Shown one piece after another: positions 6,911 through 12,938 of a stretch of 12,938 nucleotides of DNA (position 1 is the first letter of the stretch; every line of letters starts with the position of its first letter). The notes beneath the pieces were generated by a model. The model made no database searches, had not been told where the DNA came from, and saw nothing but the letters and a program-made list of their open reading frames with translations. The stretch is taken from NCBI GenBank assembly GCA_002385465.1, contig DGDN01000110.1, positions 12,206 to 25,143 on the forward strand. Reading direction: 5' to 3'. The DNA comes from Candidatus Fermentithermobacillaceae bacterium UBA3951 (GTDB taxonomy: Bacteria; Bacillota; Sulfobacillia; Fermentithermobacillales; Fermentithermobacillaceae). The position numbers and the translations under genes were made by a program.

Positions 6911-6957
6911 ATACCACCCACGGTCCTTGTCGGGCCACGAGCCCTCTGTGGTATAAC
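6911..6957 (+). promoter_or_regulatory. Candidate promoter and 7-bp dyad upstream of the GH18 gene
   Basis: The 224-base gap between the small regulator and the GH18 gene holds TATAAC (6952-6957), with TTGTCG (6927-6932) 19 bases before it, a weak promoter. ATACCAC (6911-6917) and GTGGTAT (6948-6954) form a perfect 7-bp inverted repeat that brackets the -35 and overlaps the -10, so it may be a control site. No clear terminator is visible after the small regulator. Confidence 0.3.
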
Positions 6958-7049
6958 ATATGTATCTTAGAAAACGCCGCCCCATGCCAGCCATGTATTA
7001 GAGACGAGTTGTCGCTCACGAGACTTCTTAGACGGGAGAACTGCATAAC

Positions 7050-8621
7050 ATGAAAAGATTCTTAACGGCCTTTATGCTCGCGTTCGTGATCACCGGCTTG
7101 TCCTTGTCGGTTCCCGCCCAAGCGGTTTTGGCGGAAGAGAGTGCGGACGGAGACAGGAATGTTCAGGTCTACCTTGACGACCTTCCCGTCGCCTTTCCCA
7201 TAAGCCCGTTTCTCAAGGACGGCACAACCATGGTCCCCATACGGGCCCTCTCAGAAGCTCTCGGTTTCACGGTAGAGTGGAGCGAGGACGGGACCGTAAC
7301 TTGCGCGAAAGGCGAGACGGTCATTGTCCTTAGGATAGGGGATCCCTCCGTAACAGTTGGCGGACAGGTGGTAACGCTGTCGCAGCCGCCTGAGCTCACC
7401 CGCGGCCACACCGTCGTGCCTCTAAGGTTCTTCAGCGAAGCCATGGGATACGTGGTGAGATGGGACGGAGCGTCGTATTCGGCCTCTTTGGTCTCTCCCA
7501 AGGAGGACATCCCCGTCTGGGGGTTTTACGCCCTAGGTTCCCCCGAATACTCAAGCTGGGAAGATTTCTTCGGCGACAAGTACCCGTACCCCCTCGTGCC
7601 TGGGCCGGATAGCCCGGCGTCCAACCTCAAGGGCGCGATCCTCGGCTGGTTTTCAGTCGACCGCGAAGGACGGGTCACCGACAAAGACAGACATACCGGT
7701 TTCCTGAGGCCTGACGGCTGGGGCGCTGCCATGATAGGCATGGAGGCCGGCGGCGCAGAGGCCATCGCGATGTACTTCGCCCATGAAGAAGGCGGGTGGC
7801 TCTCGTCGCTCCTCGCCGATCCGGCGAAGCGCCAGAAGCTCGCTATGCAAATCGCCTCTACTTCGGCTTCCTTCGACGGAATAGCAATCGACTTCGAAGG
7901 CCTGGGCCTTGACCCTGAGAAGCGTGAAACCGATGCCGCGAACCTGAGCGCCTTCCTGGAAGCCTTGAGGAAGTACATAAGGGACACGCGGCTCTTCGTG
8001 ATCCTGCACCCCCTCAATAGTGAGTACCTTGGATATGACCACGAGCATATTGGAGAGGTAGCCGACGCAGTCATTCTGATGGCTTACGGCTATGAGGACC
8101 CGGAAACGCCCACTCCGACCGCACCGTGGAGCAAGGTCGATGAGGCGGTCCGGTTGGAACTGCAAGAAGTGCCTGCCGAGAAGCTTATCCTCGCAGTACC
8201 GGCCTACGGCACTCTGTATGCAGTGGAAGAGGTAAGCCCTGTGGCTCATGAAGACTCTCAGGCCAATACGCGGGTGACGCGGCTAGTATCCCACCCCGCG
8301 GCGCGAGACGAAGTCGGTCGACCTCACACGGAGCGAAAACCGGATTCGGGCACCACCACATGTTCGCCCGGTGTGTCCGGGGGTAACCCGGTGTCTCTAG
8401 AAGCCCCTGGAACTTACGACCCATACTTATCGTGCCACTACTCCGCCTGGGAGTCTCAAGGCATAACCTATCACGCTTTCACGGAAAGCAACCGGTCGCT
8501 GTCTGCCAGGGCTTCGCTTGCGAAACGCTACGGGCTGGCCGGAGTGGCCATATGGAGACTCGGGCTCCTCGAGCCCGGCTGGCTCGATGCCCTCTTTGAG
8601 ATCGCCTCCGGGCTCAGGTGA
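7050..8621 (+). CDS. Secreted CuAO-N / GH18 glycosidase (spore-type peptidoglycan hydrolase-like)
   Basis: This 523-residue protein starts with a signal peptide (MKR, then a hydrophobic core to about residue 20, cleavage near AQA/VLA at 25-28). Residues about 38-147 are a copper-amine-oxidase N-terminal-like domain with two halves, marked by DGTTMVPIRALSEALGF and RGHTVVPLRFFSEAMGY; this domain usually attaches enzymes to the cell wall and is not an oxidase. Residues about 153-521 are a GH18 barrel of the YaaH/SleL type. DGIAIDFE (276-283) carries the catalytic Glu283, with MAYGYE at 344-349 and GVAIWRLGL at 498-506. A polar, Pro/Gly-rich stretch at about 395-455 looks like an insertion between barrel elements. 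The likely role is cleaving cell-wall or spore-cortex glycan. GGGAGA at 7034-7039 precedes the ATG. It ends directly against the M20 gene. Confidence 0.9.
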   Translation: MKRFLTAFMLAFVITGLSLSVPAQAVLAEESADGDRNVQVYLDDLPVAFPISPFLKDGTTMVPIRALSEALGFTVEWSEDGTVTCAKGETVIVLRIGDPSVTVGGQVVTLSQPPELTRGHTVVPLRFFSEAMGYVVRWDGASYSASLVSPKEDIPVWGFYALGSPEYSSWEDFFGDKYPYPLVPGPDSPASNLKGAILGWFSVDREGRVTDKDRHTGFLRPDGWGAAMIGMEAGGAEAIAMYFAHEEGGWLSSLLADPAKRQKLAMQIASTSASFDGIAIDFEGLGLDPEKRETDAANLSAFLEALRKYIRDTRLFVILHPLNSEYLGYDHEHIGEVADAVILMAYGYEDPETPTPTAPWSKVDEAVRLELQEVPAEKLILAVPAYGTLYAVEEVSPVAHEDSQANTRVTRLVSHPAARDEVGRPHTERKPDSGTTTCSPGVSGGNPVSLEAPGTYDPYLSCHYSAWESQGITYHAFTESNRSLSARASLAKRYGLAGVAIWRLGLLEPGWLDALFEIASGLR

Positions 8622-9800
8622 TTAGAGAGCGTATAGCAGGCGGCCGTAACACTCGAGAAGAAGCTTCACGCCCGGCACCAGGGAATCGATATACAGGAAT
8701 TCCGTCGTCCGGTGTACGTTTTCGGATCTCTTGAACCCCATGGTGACCGAAGGCCATCCCTTGGCAAGCGGGATGTTTGAGTCGGTGCTGGAGGCCGTAA
8801 GACGGTAATCGATACCGTATTCCTTGCCGAGTTCAGTCAGGGTTCTTATGAGCGGTGAATCGGGCGACAAGGTACCGGTTGGCCTGTCTCCCACTACCTC
8901 CACGTCATAGGTCGTGCCGGTTTCATCGGCGGCCTGCGTAAGGATATCTCTTACTTCATTCTCCAGGGCCTTTAGATGCTCGGCACTCACCGACCTCATG
9001 TCTATGAGCATCCAGGCGCTTTGGGCTATTGAGTTCACCGAATGCCCGCCCTCGACCACACCAATGTTGTAGGTCGTCTTCGGCTTTTCGGGGACCTTGA
9101 TCTGGGCTATCTTTGCTATCGCAGTGCCAATGCCGTGGATCGCACTGGATTTCCCGAAGGCTCCCCAAGAGTGCCCTCCTTCGCCTCGGTATGTGACGCG
9201 GAGCCTCCTTGACCCGATACCCTGGTTGACTATATGGTCCAGACCTCCGTCGATGTTCAGGAAGACGAGGCTCGCAGGATCGATCTTGAAACCCTCGAAA
9301 TCATACTCCTCCACATGGTCGCAGAAGTACCGCGCGCCCTTGAGGTCGCCCAGACCCTCCTCGCCCACGTTGGCTATGAGGATCACGGGGTGCGGGAGCG
9401 GGACGTTGCGCGCAAGAATCCGCCCGACCATGAGCATCTGGCATACCGACGCAGTGTTGTCCGAGACGCCCGGCGCCGCAAGGATATTGCCGTTTCTCTT
9501 GACGGTGAGGTCGGTCTCCCTGGGAAACACGGTATCCATGTGCGCCATACTGACGATCACTTTGGAGGCGTCCTCGCCGGGGAAGAAACCCAAGACATTG
9601 CCGGCGGCGTCAGTCTGGACCTCCGGAAACCCATATTCCCTCATTATGCTCGCAATAAGCCTGCCCCGGTCCGCTTCGTCGTTGCTGGGCGCCGGCACCT
9701 CAACTACCCGGGTTATTAGGTCCACCAGTTCCTCCTGGCAACCGTCCAGTTCTTTCAAACCTTCACTAATCCAGTCTTTGGGTCTCGCTTCCCCCATCAT
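8622..9800 (-). CDS. M20-family metallopeptidase (peptidase T/carboxypeptidase-like)
   Basis: A 392-residue cytosolic di-zinc peptidase with every M20 ligand visible. His87 and catalytic Asp89 are in AHMDTV, Asp114 in GVSDNTA, Glu147-Glu148 in NVGEEG, Asp184 in LNIDGG and His363 in ENVHRTTEF. The lid dimerisation domain, at about residues 200-300, includes GEGGHSWGAFG. Family members cleave dipeptides, tripeptides or N-acyl amino acids; the exact substrate cannot be read from sequence. The frame is open to a GTG at 9815 that overlaps the upstream stop, but GGGAGG at 9806-9811 lies after that codon and suits ATG 9800 (spacing 5) or ATG 9797 (spacing 8). It is the last gene of the phoU-led cluster, 11 bases after ppaC. 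Its link to phosphate genes is unexplained. Confidence 0.9.
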   Translation of the reverse strand: MMGEARPKDWISEGLKELDGCQEELVDLITRVVEVPAPSNDEADRGRLIASIMREYGFPEVQTDAAGNVLGFFPGEDASKVIVSMAHMDTVFPRETDLTVKRNGNILAAPGVSDNTASVCQMLMVGRILARNVPLPHPVILIANVGEEGLGDLKGARYFCDHVEEYDFEGFKIDPASLVFLNIDGGLDHIVNQGIGSRRLRVTYRGEGGHSWGAFGKSSAIHGIGTAIAKIAQIKVPEKPKTTYNIGVVEGGHSVNSIAQSAWMLIDMRSVSAEHLKALENEVRDILTQAADETGTTYDVEVVGDRPTGTLSPDSPLIRTLTELGKEYGIDYRLTASSTDSNIPLAKGWPSVTMGFKRSENVHRTTEFLYIDSLVPGVKLLLECYGRLLYAL

Positions 9801-9811
9801 GTACGCCTCCC

Positions 9812-11470
9812 TCACATAGTGTTGATAGCCCGGATGATCCTGGGAAGCACCTGCTTCTTCCTGGATATTACCCCAGGCAGGAAGAGGGGTTCATCTTTCA
9901 GGCTCACGCCGAAGGCCCGCTCCACGATCTCCGGCTGATTCCCCATCACCAGGAGTTCTGAACCTTCTCCAATGATGTCGGTCAGCATGAGCAGGAGAAG
10001 GTCGTACCCCCTGTCTGCCTGCAGGTGCTCCATAAACTCCTTGAGCCTCTTCCTGAGCGAAGCCACATCTGTGTGGTACGTGTTGACCTGGCTGACACCC
10101 ACCCTGAGGTTCCTGATCCGCGACTCCTTGAAATCCCCGAAGAATATCTCGGCCTCGCTCTTCCCCTCGAGCGAAGTGCCTGCGCTGAACATGCCGCTTA
10201 CGAACTCCTCCAGGTCTACCCCTGCGATCTGGCCGAGTCGTCGTGCGGCGCGCACATCTTCGGGCGTGCAGGTCGGCGATTTGAAGGCCAGGGTGTCGGA
10301 CAATATGGCGGCAAGCATAAGCCCGGCGATGGGCCTTGGGGGCTCTACGCCCCGCTGGCAGTAAAGCTCATCGACGATGGTCGCCGTGCTGCCCAGCGGG
10401 CGGTTGATGAAGACTATGGGCTCGCCCGTCTCAATGGAGCCGACCCGGTGGTGATCGATGATCTCCACGATCCGCGCCTGTTCAATGCCTTCGACGGACT
10501 GGGACTTCTCGTTGTGGTCTACGAGAATGACGTTTTTCCCCGTGTAGTCGATGACGTGGCGCCTTGCGATCTTGCCCACCGGCCTCCCCTCATCGTCTAG
10601 GACCGGAAAATACCTGTACTTGTACCTGAGCATGGTTTCCTTGATGTCGTCCACCTGCTCCTCCAGGGAGAACGATACGATGTCGGCAGAAGTCATGATG
10701 TGTGAAACGGGCTCGCTCTGGCTTACCCGCCTGGTAGTTTCATAGATCCCGTGAGGAGTCCTTATCACCGTGATGCCCCTCCTCCGGGCCTCACCGAGGA
10801 GTTCCGGAAAGACCGGCGCTTCCTGCGTGAGCACAATGACCTCGAGCCCCGGGGTTTCAAGGACCTCGGGGCCTATGTATCCCCTGCCTACGATGAGCAG
10901 GACTCCATTTCCGGAACCGGCTTGAGCCCCAAGACGGCTCCCTCCATACTCCCCTATTCCAACCCCACCGTGAGAGGTAACTTCAACCACACCGCGAAAC
11001 TCGGGCTTCGCCTCAACAACCAGGTCTCCGTCCAGGGCCCCCACGATATTTCGAACAGGCACTTTGCCCCGCAAGAAGCTTCCGCTTGACGCGAGGTAAG
11101 CTTCGGCGATATCCCCCAACGTTACGATACCCACCAGTTTCCCCCTGCCGTCCACGACGCTAAGGCTCTTGAACCCCGTCTGGGCCATGAGTTCCCATGC
11201 CGAGCGCATGGACGTATCGAGAGAAACGTTTGTCGCCTCGTCAAACATGAGGTCTTTGACTTGGGTATAGACATTCTCAAGAAGCATTGGGGCTTCTACT
11301 CGGAAGTAGTCAAGCACAAACCGGGTCTCCCGGTTTGGCGGTCCCAGCCTCACCGGTATATGCTCGGCCCCCGGCTCTGTCACATTCTTCAAGTGGGCAT
11401 AGGCAATAGGTGAAGCGATTGAGTCGGTGTCTGGATTTCTATGCCCTATGACGTATATTCTCGTAGTCAT
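9812..11470 (-). CDS. ppaC: Family II Mn-dependent inorganic pyrophosphatase with CBS-DRTGG-CBS insert
   Basis: This enzyme hydrolyses pyrophosphate to phosphate in the cytosol. The 552 residues match the nucleotide-regulated CBS-PPases of Clostridia such as C. perfringens in size and order. The first DHH part has GHRNPDTDS (9-17). CBS1 is at about 66-127, a DRTGG domain at about 130-245 and CBS2 at about 250-310. DHH motifs then resume: LVDHN (316-320), IIDHH (337-341), the SDT site (391-393), and the DHHA2 domain ending in the substrate-binding SRKKQ (536-540). In characterised relatives AMP/ADP inhibit, and ATP and diadenosine polyphosphates activate, through the CBS/DRTGG region. A Gly/Ser/Ala-rich stretch at about 168-189 lies inside the DRTGG domain. 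The ATG has GGAGGG just upstream and overlaps the previous stop (ATGA), so translation is probably coupled to the CBS protein. Confidence 0.95.
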   Translation of the reverse strand: MTTRIYVIGHRNPDTDSIASPIAYAHLKNVTEPGAEHIPVRLGPPNRETRFVLDYFRVEAPMLLENVYTQVKDLMFDEATNVSLDTSMRSAWELMAQTGFKSLSVVDGRGKLVGIVTLGDIAEAYLASSGSFLRGKVPVRNIVGALDGDLVVEAKPEFRGVVEVTSHGGVGIGEYGGSRLGAQAGSGNGVLLIVGRGYIGPEVLETPGLEVIVLTQEAPVFPELLGEARRRGITVIRTPHGIYETTRRVSQSEPVSHIMTSADIVSFSLEEQVDDIKETMLRYKYRYFPVLDDEGRPVGKIARRHVIDYTGKNVILVDHNEKSQSVEGIEQARIVEIIDHHRVGSIETGEPIVFINRPLGSTATIVDELYCQRGVEPPRPIAGLMLAAILSDTLAFKSPTCTPEDVRAARRLGQIAGVDLEEFVSGMFSAGTSLEGKSEAEIFFGDFKESRIRNLRVGVSQVNTYHTDVASLRKRLKEFMEHLQADRGYDLLLLMLTDIIGEGSELLVMGNQPEIVERAFGVSLKDEPLFLPGVISRKKQVLPRIIRAINTM

Positions 11471-12261
11471 AGTCCCTCCAGGTTCGAGAATGACAATAGG
11501 TCTGAGGGAGTCACGATCCCCAAAAGCTCCTCCTCAGGGTTTCCGTTCTCGGTAATGAGGACTGCAGCAACACGCCACCTCTCGCGCCTCGAGGCCTCCC
11601 TGAAGATCTCTTCCACCTCGTACACGGTGGACCGCCTGCTCACAAATCTGGCCCTGTGAGGGTTCTTCTCTGAGGCCAATACCTCGTCGACCGACACACC
11701 CGACAGGACTTCGCCGACTGAGGCCTTCGCCATTCCTCCTGCCATGAGACCGGCCACCCAGCGCGCGATGCTCCTGTCGGTGAGGAGTCCCCTGTACACT
11801 CCGTCCTCGTACACGGGGAACTGGGTGAACCCTTTTCGGTGCATGACCTGAAACACCTTTTTCAAGGAGTCCCGGGGCGAGAAAACAGCCACTTCCTTGC
11901 GGAACCGGGGATACACCGTAGGCGGACTCGCAAGAACACGGGCTATTTCCTCGATCCTCTCCACTGTTTCAAGTAGCGGCACGGCTATCAGGTAATCGGG
12001 GCTTATTCGCTCATGCACGATGGCGTTCCTGAGTTCGGCGAACTCAACCAAATCGTCTCTGTATCTACGGACAACGGCGTTTTCTTTGGACATTTCGTCC
12101 ACAAGGTGCCTGAAGCTCTCCCTCGTTCCGTTGCCGCTCATTTTCCTCAGAAGCTGCTCAACCAAATGGTAAGCGGCCAAGAACCTATCGCCGCGCTCCC
12201 TCTCTTCCGGAGATACACATCCGGCGCTATTGGTGAAGTTCCTTGAGCTCTCCTGTCTCAA
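11467..12261 (-). CDS. HEPN-like / tandem CBS domain fusion protein
   Basis: A 264-residue, probably cytosolic protein with two parts. Residues about 25-112 are helical and contain FAELRNAIVHERISPDY; RNAIVH (78-83) fits the Rx4-6H signature of HEPN domains, many of which are RNases or toxin/defence components. Residues about 122-260 hold two CBS motifs (FTQFPVYEDGVYRGLLTDRSI and VAAVLITENG...LLGIVTPSDLL), which usually bind adenine nucleotides. The fusion suggests a nucleotide-gated function, but activity is unproven, and the HEPN call rests on motif and helix pattern only. The TTG at 12261 overlaps the phoU end by 35 bp and has GAGAGGG about 9 bases upstream. The first ~20 residues look unstructured, so a later start is possible. 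The stop overlaps the ppaC start. Confidence 0.8.
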   Translation of the reverse strand: MRQESSRNFTNSAGCVSPEERERGDRFLAAYHLVEQLLRKMSGNGTRESFRHLVDEMSKENAVVRRYRDDLVEFAELRNAIVHERISPDYLIAVPLLETVERIEEIARVLASPPTVYPRFRKEVAVFSPRDSLKKVFQVMHRKGFTQFPVYEDGVYRGLLTDRSIARWVAGLMAGGMAKASVGEVLSGVSVDEVLASEKNPHRARFVSRRSTVYEVEEIFREASRRERWRVAAVLITENGNPEEELLGIVTPSDLLSFSNLEGL

Positions 12262-12889
12262 CGTAAAATACCCTCTCGCCTATGTTGGTGATGTGATCTG
12301 CGATCCGCTCCAGATAGCGGGCGATCAGCAGTAGCTGGACCGCCTGGTCAACAAGATCCGGGTCCTTCTTCATAAAGTCGCACAGCTCGTCGTGAAGGTC
12401 GCGGTAGAGGTGGTCGACCTCGTCGTCGTCGTTGATCATTTTCTCTATGAGGGCGAGGTCTCGCGATACAAACCCCTCTAGACTCTCCCTGAGCATCTGG
12501 ACCACCAAACGCTCCATCCTCGGTATGTCGACGAGAGGCTTAAAAAGGGGCTTGCCGGCCAGGCGTTTCGCAGTCTTGCATATATCGACCGAGTAATCGC
12601 CGACCCGCTCCACATCGCTGGCGATGGACAACGCCGCAAAGACCCGTCTTAAGTCTCGGGCGGCAGGCTGCTGGGTTGCGATAATCTCCATGGCCCGCAT
12701 CTCGATATCAAATCTGTACCCGTCGACCACGTCATCCCGGGCAATCGTCGTGTCTGCAAGAGCGACATCTCTCTCTTCCAGCGCCTTCAGCGCATCGCCC
12801 AGCATGGCCTCTGCTTCCCGGCCCATAGCCAGGAGGTCTTCATCGAGCTTCGCCAGCTGGCTGTCAAAGACGCGTCTCGGGTGGTGCAC
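12227..12889 (-). CDS. phoU: PhoU, phosphate-transport system regulator
   Basis: PhoU is a cytosolic adaptor between the PstSCAB phosphate transporter and the PhoR/PhoB-type two-component system; it restrains uptake and signalling when phosphate is plentiful. This 220-residue protein has the usual full length and the two PhoU three-helix repeats. The metal-binding signatures are intact: ERVGDYSVDI (94-103) in the first repeat and ERIADHITNIGERV (194-207) in the second. A GTG start at 12889 is chosen because an in-frame stop lies just upstream and AAAGGA occurs about 10 bases before it. It is the first complete gene of the minus-strand cluster and overlaps the HEPN-CBS gene by 35 bp. PstB and the other pst genes would normally lie upstream, beyond the right edge. 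Confidence 0.95.
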   Translation of the reverse strand: MHHPRRVFDSQLAKLDEDLLAMGREAEAMLGDALKALEERDVALADTTIARDDVVDGYRFDIEMRAMEIIATQQPAARDLRRVFAALSIASDVERVGDYSVDICKTAKRLAGKPLFKPLVDIPRMERLVVQMLRESLEGFVSRDLALIEKMINDDDEVDHLYRDLHDELCDFMKKDPDLVDQAVQLLLIARYLERIADHITNIGERVFYVETGELKELHQ

Positions 12890-12938
12890 TTAAGTCACGT
12901 CCTTTCAGAGCCTATCTTCTCCGCCCCTAGACCAATTT
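12890..12938 (-). other. Window edge upstream of phoU
   Basis: These 49 bases carry the likely phoU ribosome binding site (AAAGGA on the minus strand). Read on the minus strand, one frame stays open from the edge to a TGA about 10 bases before phoU, so the tail of another gene cannot be excluded, but nothing in it is recognisable as PstB. Confidence 0.3.

Noticed and set aside
9097..9819. Long open frame (240 codons) on the plus strand opposite the M20 gene
   Set aside because: Its translation is low-complexity Ser/Pro/Arg-rich and mirrors the M20 codons; the real M20 gene shows all metal ligands on the other strand.

Overview
The window looks like chromosome from a GC-rich, spore-forming or spore-related member of the Bacillota (Clostridia/Limnochordia-like). 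The evidence is Gram-positive-style ribosome binding sites (GGAGG/GGGAGG) before nearly every gene, a sigma-A-type promoter, GTG and TTG starts, a copper-amine-oxidase-N/GH18 glycosidase of the spore-cortex-hydrolase type, and a CBS-DRTGG family II pyrophosphatase, a Clostridia hallmark. The lineage is inferred from these families, not from a marker gene. No rRNA, tRNA, CRISPR array, insertion sequence or phage gene is visible, and no stretch longer than 300 bases lacks a gene.

Layout. (1) 17-1339, minus: a membrane-anchored subtilisin-like (S8) protein. It is divergent from (2) tldD-tldE (1517-4191, plus), the paired subunits of the TldD/TldE metalloprotease, joined by an ATGA overlap and ended by a strong intrinsic terminator at 4245-4287. 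(3) On the minus strand, an XRE-type regulator (5945-6373) lies just upstream of a gamma-glutamyltransferase-family Ntn-hydrolase (4291-5913). A short divergent region (6374-6588) separates it from a second, very small Cro/CI-type regulator (6589-6825, plus). That region is the most structured non-coding part of the window. It holds a near-consensus sigma-A promoter, two related 16-bp GTTGAC-N6-CAAC dyads each overlapping a -35 element, and a perfect 10-bp inverted repeat between them. (4) 7050-8621, plus: a secreted CuAO-N/GH18 protein that ends base-to-base against (5) a minus-strand cluster read from the right edge. Its order is phoU, a HEPN-like/CBS fusion, a CBS-DRTGG-CBS family II inorganic pyrophosphatase and an M20 peptidase (12889 down to 8622). 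Its genes overlap by 35 bp and 4 bp or are 11 bp apart.

How the genes fit together. The right-hand cluster combines phosphate-uptake signalling (PhoU), pyrophosphate recycling under adenine-nucleotide control (PpaC with regulatory CBS domains) and an uncharacterised CBS protein whose N-terminal part carries an RNAIVH motif of HEPN type. This suggests, by inference only, a phosphate/energy-sensing module with a possible nucleotide-gated RNase or toxin-like component. The left half is rich in peptide-processing enzymes (S8, TldD/E, GGT-like; M20 is at the other side), but I found no RiPP precursor or export gene that would make it a recognised maturation cluster. The points most worth following up are the HEPN-CBS fusion in the phosphate operon and the paired-operator switch between the two small regulators.
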